Source: Alitta virens
Taxonomy: Eukaryota > Annelida > Polychaeta > Phyllodocida > Nereididae
NCBI GenBank assembly: GCA_932294295.1
Contig: OW028581.1
Coordinates: 39,867,495-39,931,494, forward strand
Length of the DNA stretch: 64,000 nt
Direction: 5' to 3'
Below, piece by piece: positions 11,321 to 21,800 of this stretch. The notes beneath the pieces are model-generated. The model was given only the letters and a program-made list of their open reading frames with translations, ran no database searches and was not told the origin of the DNA. A program made the position numbers and the translations under genes. Positions within the stretch are counted from its first letter, which is position 1, and the number at the start of each line of letters is the position of its first letter.

Positions 11321-11961
11321 AAATCCTCAATTATAATATAATGTTTTGTCAAAGTATATACTGATTTCATTATTTACACTACTAGTCGACCCGTAAGCAA
11401 TTCCGTTTGTGAGCATTTTTGTTCTAGCTTGTGTTATTCTCTTAAATACCTTATCATTTGAGGGCAAGTGCAATTCCTTTTAAAATGCTTGTGGAGTCAA
11501 TTGTATTAAAGACATACAAAGTAATTTTACAACCATCGTCAAACAAAGCCATATACATATTTGTTGAGTTAATGAAATTATTATGTTCTAATTGCATTGA
11601 GTCATTCATACCATGTTACATGTATGTACTTTGCTACTGTTGTTACAAGAATACCATCCATACATGCATTGGGATTTTTACATCAGCATCAACTATGTTG
11701 TTGACCTCAGTTACCCCTTCCCTATTACTGTTACCAATGGGGACTGACTGTAATGTGGTTGATGTCTCGTCCGTCCTTGTACCATCAGCCATGCTACCTA
11801 CCCCCTGACGATGCCAATGCTGATCATGCAAGAACTGTCAGTGACCTGATATAAGAAAACAAGAGGATTGAAATGTTGCTCAAAGAAATATCTGACCTGA
11901 AAACAAACAGTACAGAACTACTTGAGACAGAGAACTGTCATCAGTGACAAAGAAAGGGAAA

Positions 11962-12324
11962 TGTTGCTCTTTCGATCCAGTGGTCGTTTCCAGATTCTAT
12001 CGAACTGTCACCCTAGCCCATTGCCAATAAAGGGTGTGATGTTTAATAGCGTGGAACATGCCTACCAATAGCGAAAAGCATTGTTCCATGACAGAAAAGA
12101 CATTGCTGCACGTATTATGCACTCTAGAGCACCACACCTGACCAAGCTAATTGCGAAGACCATCATCCAGTGTAAAGCATGGCATGAATGCAAAGCAGAC
12201 ATTATGTTTGAGATCCTAACTGTAAAAGCTAAGCAGTGTGTTGTGTTTCATAAAGCCCTTACTAGGTGCAAGTGGCTGATCCACTATACAGAAACAGACA
12301 CACAGCTTCTGGGGTTGTGGTGAA
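11962..12324 (+). pseudogene. NADAR domain fragment in LINE ORF1 (copy 1)
   Basis: One frame gives ILSNCHPSPLPIKG, then MFNSVEHAYQ, an in-frame TAG, then RKALFHDRKDIAARIM, IIQCKAWHECKADIMFEIL and KQCVVFHKALTRCK. This follows the NADAR (YbiA/DUF1768) pattern: LSNF/C block, Glu-His-x-Tyr-Gln followed by Lys-Ala, then a long helical half with KxWhxxK and Kf. Known NADARs bind ADP-ribose-related ligands and remove ADP-ribose from guanine in DNA. The stop after EHAYQ makes this copy a pseudogene. The C-terminal W-G-x-G block is lost or replaced. Confidence 0.75.
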
Positions 12325-12458
12325 GATTTTCAGGGTCAAACCAGCTCGGCAGCTCTCCGACAAAGAACTACCACAACCATTCGCAGATGTTCATCTACCT
12401 CGCCGCACATCTCACAGACCTTTGACTACAAAGAAAACACAGAACATCTCGCAAAGCA

Positions 12459-12950
12459 ATGCCAGTTGCACCTCCTGAACATCCAAAGGTTCTTGTGCTT
12501 GGAACTCCAATGCCAGAGGAGTTTCCCAAGGCCTTACCGACAGGGGTCTGGATGCTTGCAGTTTTACCCTGCCTGGTGGAACCATTTCCCATATCACCTC
12601 TAGAATTCGACACGTCAAGCCCACACAGGATCAGAACTGTGTGCTTCTCATGGCAGGGGACGTTGAGGCTGCTGACGGTCTCCCTGTTGAAACCATCTGC
12701 ACACGTTACAGGTACCTCTTGAAAGAAACTCGACGCACATTTCCCTGGTCGCAAATCATACTCTCTGGCCTCCTACAGACTGGACACAACTTCCACCAGA
12801 ACACTTTACGTAAGGTGAACAGCTACCTTGAGACCGTTGCCCAAGACAAGAGACTGTTTGAGTTTGTCTGCAATGTGCAAGCCAAACTCCATGACAGCAT
12901 TCACCTGTCTCATCCAGGAACAAACTGTTTAAATGTATCCTGTACTGTTA
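12459..12950 (+). pseudogene. SGNH/GDSL esterase-like domain fragment of LINE ORF1
   Basis: The first frame (from 12,459) gives PKVLVLGTPMPEEFPKAL, the position of the nucleophile block, where the usual GDS reads GTP. A second frame (12,641-12,940) gives VLLMAGDVEAADGL, FPWSQIILSGLL, LRKVNSYLETV and HDSIHLSHPGT. The last contains the Asp-x-x-His pair of block V. CR1-like LINE ORF1 proteins are known to carry such an esterase. A frameshift between the blocks and the missing nucleophile Ser show that this copy is inactive. Confidence 0.65.
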
Positions 12951-13039
12951 AGAAGATTTTTTCTATAAACTGGTTCCAGTCACAATTGTTAACTTTAAAT
13001 GTTCATGAACTGCAACTGTTACCATTATCAACATCTGTG

Positions 13040-13260
13040 AATAGTAATCTGAAAATGTTCGACACATATACTTTGCCGATAATAGAATGCAATAGTGAAA
13101 TATGGTCATGTGAATAATGAATTATAAAAGTTACAATTGTGGTACTTGAAGAATATGCTAGGGGTAAGAAAACAGACACCTTTGTGATTCATTTTATGTT
13201 GGAGTTGATAAACAGACAAACATAAATCCACCAGGGATTTGTAAACCGACAGATAAGTTG
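13040..13260 (+). pseudogene. LINE ORF2 extreme C-terminal fragment
   Basis: NLKMFDTYTLPIIECNSEIW followed, after stops and a frame change, by LWYLKNMLGVRKQTP. The same second motif appears as LGYLKNMLGVRRQTSS in the fragment at 38,073. It corresponds to the region after the RT in CR1/L2-like elements (LFD.LV.PIL.YGSEIWG and FCK.LLGV). Confidence 0.6.
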
Positions 13261-13300
13261 TACATATTTTATCATGTCTCAAGCCTGAGATATGACGAAA

Positions 13301-14975
13301 AATTAAAATGGCAGACATTTCGGATGCCATCTTGAATTCCTCACTTTGCCACCATGGGGATTTTCGGGGACTTTTACTATGTTATTCCCAACATTTTCCT
13401 GAACATTTCCTGAAAATTCAGCTTGTTACTAATAAGTTCTTATCAAGTATCCATTCTCATATCATTTCCCAGTGATGGTGTAACAGTTTGATATGAGTTT
13501 TGATACGTAAAGTGCATATTTTTCATTAGAATGTTAAGTGACTATTTGATTAAATGTATTCTGTTGTGTGTTGATTTTGTGCTTAGCTTAAAGTTATACA
13601 ATGCTGTGAACTTTACCAAATTTATCTCTTCATTGGAATATCTCTGTTACAGGACCAAATAAGCTACGAAAATAAAAGCTGATTATTCTCTTATCAGTTT
13701 GATGTGTTATTTCTACTTATGAATAAAAAGTATCAAACTGGCATTCTTTGTTTTCGTCGTCTTGAGTCTTCGTCCCAGTACAACCAGCTGCCAAATGCAG
13801 AAGTAATGAGGGGATGGTAAGGCTTGCAGTCCACACCCTGTTACACATTTTCCCAACGGCTCAGGTATTTTACTTGTCCCAGCGGAGACACATCTAGTAC
13901 CTATGGCTGGTGGGATTTCTCCTTTTTGGGAGCAACGTACATCTGATCCTATATCCATTGAATTATCACGCTTATTATTAGAAAACCTAGTACATTTTTA
14001 TGAAAATGCTTTAAAAAATAGCAGTTTAATTGTGAATATCAGGGGGGGGGGGATGATTAAATTAATTATACCCCCCCTTTTCCAAAAAGTGGGAGGGGGG
14101 AGATATATCCCCCCTCCCCCCACTATTGATGACCCTGCCTCAGACTGTTAAAAGACAAAGCGTGAAGACTGGTTGAAGAAGCCCAGGTTGACTAAATCAT
14201 CCAGGCTGAAGAAGAGTACAGGGTGACAAAAAACTTTCACCACTTGAGGATTTCGCACAGGCGGTGGCCTACTCACTGTCCCTAGAATACAGTAATTATT
14301 ACTTTATTATTATCTTTATTACTTTATTATCATTATTTGATAATGATTACTGAGCGCCGACCCTGAAAGACGTGTTTACATACAGCTCCGTGAAAAAGCT
14401 AAGTAGTATCTAATAGTTTCTTTCTTATAGACATTTATTAGTTGTGTTTCACACTGGGAAAGTAAGTTTTGCCTGACAACTAGTTTTGAGTGCACAATAC
14501 GTCTGAATTTTGCACTGTTCAAGTGCTGTTGTCAATGTTTTGAATCACCGCCATATAGATTTCCACTCAAAATCGCCCTTAAACACCCGACTTCAGCATC
14601 AAATATACCCCAGTTCCCTTCAACATTTTGCAAAATCAACTCACTCTCTAAATATAGAAGCTTTATAGAACGCAGTACTGCAGTTTTTTCTAATTTTGTA
14701 GATCCCTACCTCAGGATGACTCCTTTGACTGTCAAGTGTCAACATCTGGCTAAAGCTTGTGCTGTTGATTGAACATTTAATTTACTTGATTGATTTATTT
14801 AGAATAACCAATTAGACTTAAATTTCCTTGATTTGATTAATTCTGTGATTAATACTGATTTGACTAGATTTCAAAGAGAGCAAAGCTAAGCACCACTAAG
14901 CAAAGTATAAACAAGTATCAAATGTTAATTCCAAAATACTGACAAACTATTATATCTCTGTTACATTACAGAAAA
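13301..14975. other. Non-coding stretch between two LINE remnants
   Basis: AT-rich, without a supported gene. It contains a G/C-homopolymer double hairpin at 14,041-14,121 (listed separately), a GC-richer unrecognised block at 13,740-13,950 and AT-rich simple sequence near 14,290-14,345. The part after about 14,345 could be the 5' end of the PHD-NADAR LINE, but no element boundary is visible. Confidence 0.5.
14041..14121. repeat. G-run/C-run double hairpin
   Basis: A run of 10-12 G, a short AT spacer and a run of 7 C, followed by GGGAGGGGGG, GATATAT and CCCCCCTCCCCCC. Both halves are near-perfect inverted repeats, and the G-rich arms could instead fold as a G-quadruplex. It probably derives from a short palindromic mobile element. 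Confidence 0.6.
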
Positions 14976-15070
14976 ATGGAAAGAAAAGACATAAATACCC
15001 AAACCACACCCGCAATAAACTCGAACCCAGGAAGAACCTTGATCCTTCAAAAGTCTGTGTCATCAACTGC

Positions 15071-15694
15071 ATGTTTGATGGAAAAACTACAGCAGCAGCC
15101 AGAACAGCAGGTCATGTGTCATGTTCTATTTGTTTTCATTGGTACCATAAAGATTGTGTAAACTTGCCAACTGATATTATTTCCTCCTGGCCCTGTCCAT
15201 CATGTAGAACATTAGCTGCTGAAGTTGACACCATTGATACAAGCCTCTTGCTCCCTGACCTGCTTCACCTCTCCGCAAATGGTGTCACAAAGTTAATCGC
15301 CAACCTCAGTTTGATAAATAAAACCAAACCCAGAGTTCACAGCAAACAGCCCAGCAGACCAACTGACAAACCCTGGCCCACACCAACAAGCATCCCAGCT
15401 CCACCACCCCTTATGTCGCTGACCCCGACCATGACCCTCACAGCCGTTCCACAGATCCCGACTCACTCTACTCTCCTGTACTTTGGCGGTGGCAACTCTG
15501 CTCTGAGTAACTTTTTCCAGACTCCTCTTTCCATGGAACATGAACTTCAGAAGCTCAGAGCACGCTTACCAGTACTACAAATGTGCCACTCAAGGCAACA
15601 GCACAGCAGCTACCAATGTCCTTCCAACAAACGATCGATGGAACGACATAAAGCAAGCAGCAGTCTCTCACCCAGTCACAGAATCGCCCGTTAA
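15071..15694 (+). pseudogene. LINE ORF1 with PHD finger and start of a NADAR domain
   Basis: A 207-codon stretch. About residues 15-55 form a PHD/RING-like zinc finger: VSCSICFHWYHKDCVNLP then SSWPCPSCRTL (C-x2-C, H-x2-C, C-x2-C visible). A long Pro/Thr-rich linker follows. Near residue 137, LYFGGGNSALSNFF begins a NADAR domain, after which a one-base frameshift diverts the frame. PHD-containing ORF1 proteins are established for CR1-like LINEs and are thought to bind nucleic acid or chromatin. The true start is uncertain; an upstream frame opens at 14,976. Confidence 0.7.
15475..15640 (+). pseudogene. NADAR domain fragment in LINE ORF1 (copy 2)
   Basis: Frame 1 gives YFGGGNSALSNFFQTPLSM. A +1 shift at about 15,535-15,542 then gives MNFRSSEHAYQYYKCATQGN. 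Together these are the two N-terminal signature blocks of NADAR: the Gly-x-x-x-x-Leu-Ser-Asn-Phe-Phe strand and the Ser-x-Glu-His-Ala-Tyr-Gln helix followed by Lys. The helical second half is missing (deletion into a Thr/Pro/Arg-rich stretch). Identification rests on both motifs appearing in order with the correct spacing. Confidence 0.75.
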
Positions 15695-15887
15695 TAAAAG
15701 ACACTACACATCCATACTGGTGCAGAGGCCACCAAGACAAGCGACTGAATATGTTAGGTAAGCTCCTCATGATGCTCCGCACGGAACTCGCAACATCATC
15801 AACAGCCGTGCACAACTTCACCCCTCGACCCGCTGTGACCCCTCCCAGAAACTGTCTCGAACACACAGAACCTAGATCAAGACATCA

Positions 15888-16010
15888 TTAGCTATGGTGT
15901 TATAACTGCGACAAAGTGTCCCACAACAAGCACACCTGTAGACACCAGGCCCTTTGCTGCTACTCCTGCAACAGCCTTTGCCACAATAAAAAGTTTTGTC
16001 TTCAAGCCCA
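15888..16010 (+). pseudogene. Tandem CCHC-like zinc knuckles of LINE ORF1
   Basis: Conceptual translation shows CYNCDKVSHNKHTC (C-x2-C-x4-H-x4-C) followed by CYSCNSLCHNKKFC with the same spacing. This is a double zinc knuckle typical of LINE and retroviral nucleic-acid-binding proteins. It lies after the NADAR remnant, so the ORF1 order was PHD, NADAR, knuckles. It is in a different frame from the NADAR piece and has stops around it. Confidence 0.65.
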
Positions 16011-16211
16011 TTAAGTAACAGGCCATGTACTTGTGGCCGGGCATAACAGGATTGTAAATAACTCTGATGAATGTTTTAATGTTGAATTTTATGACGATAT
16101 GAATAATCATGAGGGTTTATTGTTAATGAATCTTATGTTGATGTTAATATTCATGTATCTAATGATGCTAGTCATGAATCATGTTCAGATGCAACAGTTT
16201 TACATAGCATT

Positions 16212-16662
16212 GTGAGAGACACATATAATGAATATGTTGTTCCCACTACTAGTAACAATGTATCGAGTCATGTCTCAGATGCAACGGATAGCTCTTTTAA
16301 AAATTTCAGTGAAATTGATTTCCTAAATGATCTGGCCACAGCACCTTTCCACATTTCTCAAGTATTCGACGATGTTGACGATCAATTATGGTCACAGAAC
16401 TTTACTTTCAGAAATTATAAACAAAAATGCTTCAAGGAAACAAAGAGTAATTAAAAGTAATCAATTACCATACATGAATGACAATCTTAGAAAAGCTATA
16501 AAGGTAAAGGCAGCCCTTAGAAGGAAATTTAACCAAGTTAAAAGTCAAGAAAATTGGCATAAATACAGAAAGCAAAGAAACAAAGTAAACAAACTAAAGA
16601 AAACTGGAGGAAGGCCCTTGACAATAACTGCCATGTTGGCTGCATACTTATTGACTTTGTAA
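16212..16662 (+). pseudogene. LINE ORF2 endonuclease-RT linker fragments
   Basis: Two overlapping frames. 16,212-16,454 gives FSEIDFLNDLATAPF and SQVFDDVDDQLWSQNF; 16,327-16,662 gives LPYMNDNLRKAIKVKAAL and WHKYRKQRNKVNKLKK. Both match the region between endonuclease and RT in CR1-like ORF2 (F..DL..APW...fdd.dd..W, PWmt.elr.aI..R..l, W..yr..RN.v..l). A frameshift near 16,440 separates them. Confidence 0.75.
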
Positions 16663-16944
16663 AAATTTTGATAGCCTGCCTCATGGCCTACTAATTGCAA
16701 AGTTACATGCATATGGTTTATCACATGAAGCCTGTTCATTCATATTGGACTACTTAAAAAATAGAAATCAAATAGTAAAACTAGGTAATATTAAAAGTGA
16801 AAACTGGTGTTCCCGCAGATTTTCTCTTAGGTCCTCTCTTATTTAACATTTTCATAAATGATTTCTTTTTTAATTAAGTAGTTCTTGCAGCGTTTACAAT
16901 TATGCTGATGATGACACCTTATGCTATGCACACAGAGACCCAAT

Positions 16945-17776
16945 TGTGGTAGAGTGCGGTTTCTTCTTAGTCATTTGGGGAAAACTGAGCTTCACTTGCT
17001 TGGCGAGAGGCTTATTGTCCAGAACCGAACAGACCCCCTCTCAGGATGTAATACCTAAGAGACGGCTGAACAATACCATGCTCATTAGATCTCAGGTAAA
17101 CAAGGAATGAAGTAGACAAAGTCCAAAGATAAGATTCCAAAATGTATTTGTCAAAAATCCATGTCAAAAATTGGTATTGATACTGCTTGAGTTCTTCAAG
17201 ACATATTAGTCCCTACAGATTATCTTATCTCATGAGTGTGAGTTCATATGGCAGTTTAGATAGTCATTAAATCCGACTTGATATCAGTGAATCCATCACG
17301 ACAATTCAGTCAGTGATCAGAAGTCCTGGCTGATTCCTACAGTGAATTTTGAGTCTAGGATCAGAGATAGCTTTCTCTGACTTCTCTCTGTGTATCTCAG
17401 TCTACTGTGTGTCTCCAGCTGGCTGCTGTGTGTAAGGTGTTAATCTCTCTCTAGAGCTGGCTGCAGCCCCTTTTTACCCTAGTACCCTTGTGGGCCCTGA
17501 GGAAACGATCCTAGTGATAACTTTTAGAACTTATCAAAACTTCTACCAAATACTGGATTTCTCCACCTAGGGAGCAGTGTAGGAATCACTCCTAAATTTA
17601 GAAGCCAAACATCTCTGGATTTTGTTAGAGACTTAACAAAATCAACAGAACATACTGAACTCACTCACAAGTTTAAATGAATTTAGAATAAACAATATTT
17701 CAGAAGAATCTTGAAAACAACTGTTTAAAACAATTGATCATAAAATAACCTGGCACATAAACGTCACTACATGACA
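16945..17776 (-). repeat. LTR (3' LTR in element orientation)
   Basis: Starts TGTGGTAGAGTGCGG and ends CACTACATGACA on the plus strand, 832 bp. Same length and apparently the same sequence as 34,870-35,701. The purine-richer stretch ending ACAGGGCGGCA (minus-strand reading, 17,777-17,787) directly upstream is where the polypurine tract should lie, although it is a weak one. Confidence 0.97.
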
Positions 17777-18845
17777 TGCCGCCCTGTCAGAAAACAGTTC
17801 GTTTTACAAGATTTTTGATTCTTCAATTTCTTTTTATCGAAAAATTTCCGAATGTAGAACCTTAAATTTTGTCATAAGAAGCGCGCCACTCAAGCAATAC
17901 CAAAGATACAGATACAAAGTACAATAAAATCGATAATACAGGTAAATCATACAAATACAAAGAATCATAAAACATGCATAATACACTTGAGTTAATCACT
18001 CTGTTCATATATATATCTATATGAACCTGGGTACAATCCCATAGCAATGCATGGTTAAATATAAGAGGTACATGTATAGATGTAATACTTAGATATGAAT
18101 CAATGCAAGACGCAGACATTCCTTGAAGATAACAAGGTTGATGAGGGATGAAGTGCAAGTCTTGTCAGACCCGTAAAGAACAAGTGAAGTCATATCTTAG
18201 CAAATAAGCCATGCTAACATAAAAAATATGTGCCATAAAGCAATTAAATGTCACAGGACCAAAGTCAAGTTTGAAAGTCATTTCGATGAACTCGAATGAA
18301 CGTGTCACTTCAGTTTGAAAGTGTTCTTTCACAAAGTCTGAGTGAAAATCGAAGTCATTTTTCACATTGTTCACAGACATAATGTTTGTAATAAATCCAT
18401 TCGTAATCCGGAAATTCATCAAGATAATTCTTGGTCACTGAAACAATCTTACAAAAACAAATGTACATACATAAACAACATATCAATTACGAATTAATGA
18501 TTACATCAATACAAAATGAATTGATTTTCTTGTATAATATTTCAAAAACATTTAATTCATATATAATAATTATCAATACCTTTAGCAACGATTTACGTCT
18601 CTAAGTTATCAATGGAGTCAGTATACTAACATGCACTCCTAACTGATACATTTTAGCAAAAGCGTAGCTCGACTATCCCAATCAGCAATTATGCATGTAA
18701 CACATGCAAAAGACAATATAGCAAGATATGCCAATTACGTATACTTATATATCTATATATGATTATTCATGAAATACATCTAAATAAACCTAATTAGTCA
18801 CAAGAATCATGTTATTTGCCAAGTCAGAATGCACAATCCAGTTCT
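17777..18845. other. 3' non-coding region of the LTR element
   Basis: Between the envelope stop and the 3' LTR. Two small minus-strand ORFs occur (18,165-18,422, 85 codons; 17,862-18,158, 98 codons, hydrophobic C-terminus). Neither resembles a known family, and both are AT-rich like their surroundings, so I do not call them genes. Confidence 0.4.
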
Positions 18846-21800
18846 TTATACTTCAATAGGCTCACTTTCAGGAGCATTAGGTTTCCTAATAGGAGGACCA
18901 AGATAATTAACTTTGAATCCAGATGCCTGGCATTCAATTTCTTTCTGACGTAATTCCTCAATAAGGGCTGAATAAGGAGACATAATTTTCTCATCGGAAA
19001 TAACTTCATGAGTATCATTCGCCAAACGATAGAGATATAGGCCATCCGTAGCAATTATCTCACACATACATTCTTTCTTTACTATTTCCTGAAACTTCTT
19101 TCTCTTATAAAAAGCAATGGGAACCAATGATGGTAATTCTAACGATAAATGCCTTACTCTTAAAGCACAACTTCCGGCGTTCCAATTAGGTCGTAGAACA
19201 CTATACAAACGATGATTATCAACAATCAGATCAGAAACTTTCAAATTACCAGTAAAATGTAACTGAGCAATGGGAGCTTGAACAGTCATCACATACATTA
19301 GAACTCGGTCACATCCACTATGGATTTCAAGAAATATCTCAACTCTAGGGTGTTTTCTTAATTCTGGATGGGCCATAAGAACACGAGCCTCTCGAAAACA
19401 ATACGAAATCAATTGTTTACCACTATACAAAAGCATCACAACGATTATTGCAACGGCCATGTGAGATAAAGTTAAATAAAAATAAGACATTTTGCTTAAC
19501 TCAACAATGTTCCCACTTTGAAGTGTAGCCGCTTGAGCAACGTGAGGAGCTGACACAAACATCATAGATCGAACCATACCATTGGTAAACTGACCAAAAC
19601 AGCAAAAATAACAAGACATCAAGAGGGAAACAAGACCTAAAATTCCTCCTATAAAAGCTAAAGCTTTAGGCCATTGATTTCGAGTGAACCAAGCTTCAAA
19701 AGCAATATCAGCGGCAATCCTGTCCCATTCATCTTCAAATTTCTTTCCTTTATCATCAATTAATTGAGCCAAACGACGTAGTTGAATAGACCCAGTAGTG
19801 GTGTTCTTTAAACGAACTTCCCTAAGTTTCTGTAAAACCTTTAATTTGGGTAATTCGATAGGTTTATCAGTAGCTAAGACTTCATTAGGGTCAATAGGAG
19901 TCATCGTAATATTAGGAAAGGTTGTAGAAATCAGCGAATTAGCAACATAAGTCAACTGCAACGTAGGTTGTGGATTCAAAGCACAATTAGTTATTCGACG
20001 AGCTATGTGTCCATTCGTTGAAGTTATGCTACATTGGCACAGAGCAGAACGCTCAATGAGTGCGTATGGTGAACCGGTCAAATCTTTAGGAATTCTATCT
20101 TCCTGACATTGATATCTCCAAGGTTGATTAAGTCCACTGACAAGCAATTGTGAATCCAAATCAAGAATAGATGGCTCGGGCTTGAAAGGTTCAAAGAAAT
20201 AGGTGATATCACACTTATCAGCAATTATACTAGCTGAAGCATTCAAATATAAGGCTGTTAAACACGTTAATTCGATCTTATCCAATTCCAGAAAAGATTC
20301 ATAGCAATAATATGTATCACCGATCAATGCACATTTTTCCAACATTTCAGTATTCATTTCAATAAAATGCTCATTTTTCGCTACGCTCAAATATGGATGA
20401 GGAAGAGTAACTTTAGTATAATCATGATTAGAATCAGGAGAAACAAAAGTGGGATTAGTATTGACAGGAACATGAACCGACTGTACATGAAACAAACTAT
20501 ATTTAGGACTATTACGTGGAGTGATAGGCCAAATTAACTGAAGTAACAAACCTCTTTCCATAGGAACAAACACCACTTGAGATGAACTATAATATTCAGC
20601 AAGAGAAGTAAAAATCAGTTTATAGTCACGATGCCAACTAGACAAAGACTTTTCACATGAAGCTATGGCTTTCAGCATGCTAGATGGAGGAACCAATTTA
20701 GGAGAAATTCGTCCATGCTGTAGCTCATGAATGGACTGTAACAATTGATCTAACTCACCTATTAATTTATCATACTGACCTGCATGAGAATTCCACAATT
20801 GCAAATATCTAGAAGTAAGGACACTCAACACTCGAACTGCTTGAATTTTCTGTTGTAACATATTAAAACTTTTCTGTATATCTCCAAAGATAACTGACAT
20901 TTCTCGATTTGTATCATTCAGTAATTGAAATAAGGTGCGAATATTCGAAGTCGTGTTATCAAACTGATTGGCCAATAAATTAAAAGCCTTAGTAAGATCA
21001 TTACGAAGATCCAAATGACTTTCTTTCATAATATTTTGTCTTCCAGACAATATCTGTAACGCATACTTAAAAGCTCTAGATCGTTTCCTAGTCAAGGTAG
21101 CATGAACAGCAACACCAGCAGGAGGAATAAAGATACCAAGCCAAAAAGCTTTCTTATGATGAGAATCCCAAGACGAATCATTAAGCAAAGATGTAATATC
21201 ATTAGTCGTAGTCTGGGGAGACGGAGTTGTCGATCTTGTATATTCTCTTTTCTGTCTACTCTCTTCTCGAGGAGGTAAAAACAACTTACGAAAAGCGTTA
21301 GTAACTTCCGAAATTTGTGACTGAACTTTAGCTCTCAACTTTAACGAATGAGCCTTAGCATAAGCAATCAAAGGCTGAAAATCTGAACAAATAGCCTTAA
21401 TCAAACTGTCCTGAGAAGTACAAATTTGACCTAATGCGTCATCCATAAAATTCGCGTCAGGCAAATTAATTTCAGGCCAACTAACATGCATATGAATGAA
21501 ATAATTCTCAACTCCAGGATATAAATATTGAAATCTATCAAAACCAACTCCTAATTCTGGTCTGACAAAATTCTCTTTAGCATCATTGATGGAGGAAGCA
21601 GCCAAAGACAGTAACTGCTTGCGCTGCTCAGATAAATCAAGCTTAACATCTGAAACATCGAATAATTCAGGTTCTTTTATTACATCAGGTAATTGGTCCG
21701 AAGTTAGAGATCTACTGAGACGAGAAACTTGTTCAGGACCACACAATGTGACATTCAAATCAGAAAACCTTAAAGTATGATTATCACATCTTCCAGACAA

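Larger units (their letters stand above)
11690..13300 (+). mobile_element. Internally deleted CR1-like LINE remnant: coiled coil, NADAR, GDSL esterase, ORF2 tail
   Basis: In order: a heptad-rich stretch (MLLKEISDLKTNSTELLETE, about 11,870-11,932), a NADAR domain fragment (11,962-12,324), an esterase-like fragment (12,459-12,950), and the last part of an ORF2 (about 13,040-13,260) with FDTYTLPIIECNSEIW and LKNMLGVRKQT. The endonuclease and RT core are missing, so most of ORF2 was deleted. PHD/esterase ORF1 proteins are established for CR1-like LINEs; the NADAR between coil and esterase is the unexpected part. All pieces carry stops or frameshifts. Confidence 0.75.
14976..16944 (+). mobile_element. 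CR1-like LINE, 5' part: PHD, NADAR, CCHC ORF1 and ORF2 up to the RT
   Basis: Order: PHD finger (15,071-15,240), Pro/Thr-rich linker, NADAR N-terminal half (15,475-15,640), zinc knuckles (about 15,888-16,010), ORF2 linker (16,230-16,662), RT with the YADD box (about 16,810-16,940). The endonuclease is largely deleted and frames change often. The LTR retroelement 16,945-35,701 interrupts the RT immediately after the codons for YADDDTLCYAHRDP. The RT resumes at 35,702 in the correct frame once one copy of the CAAT target duplication is removed. Confidence 0.85.
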
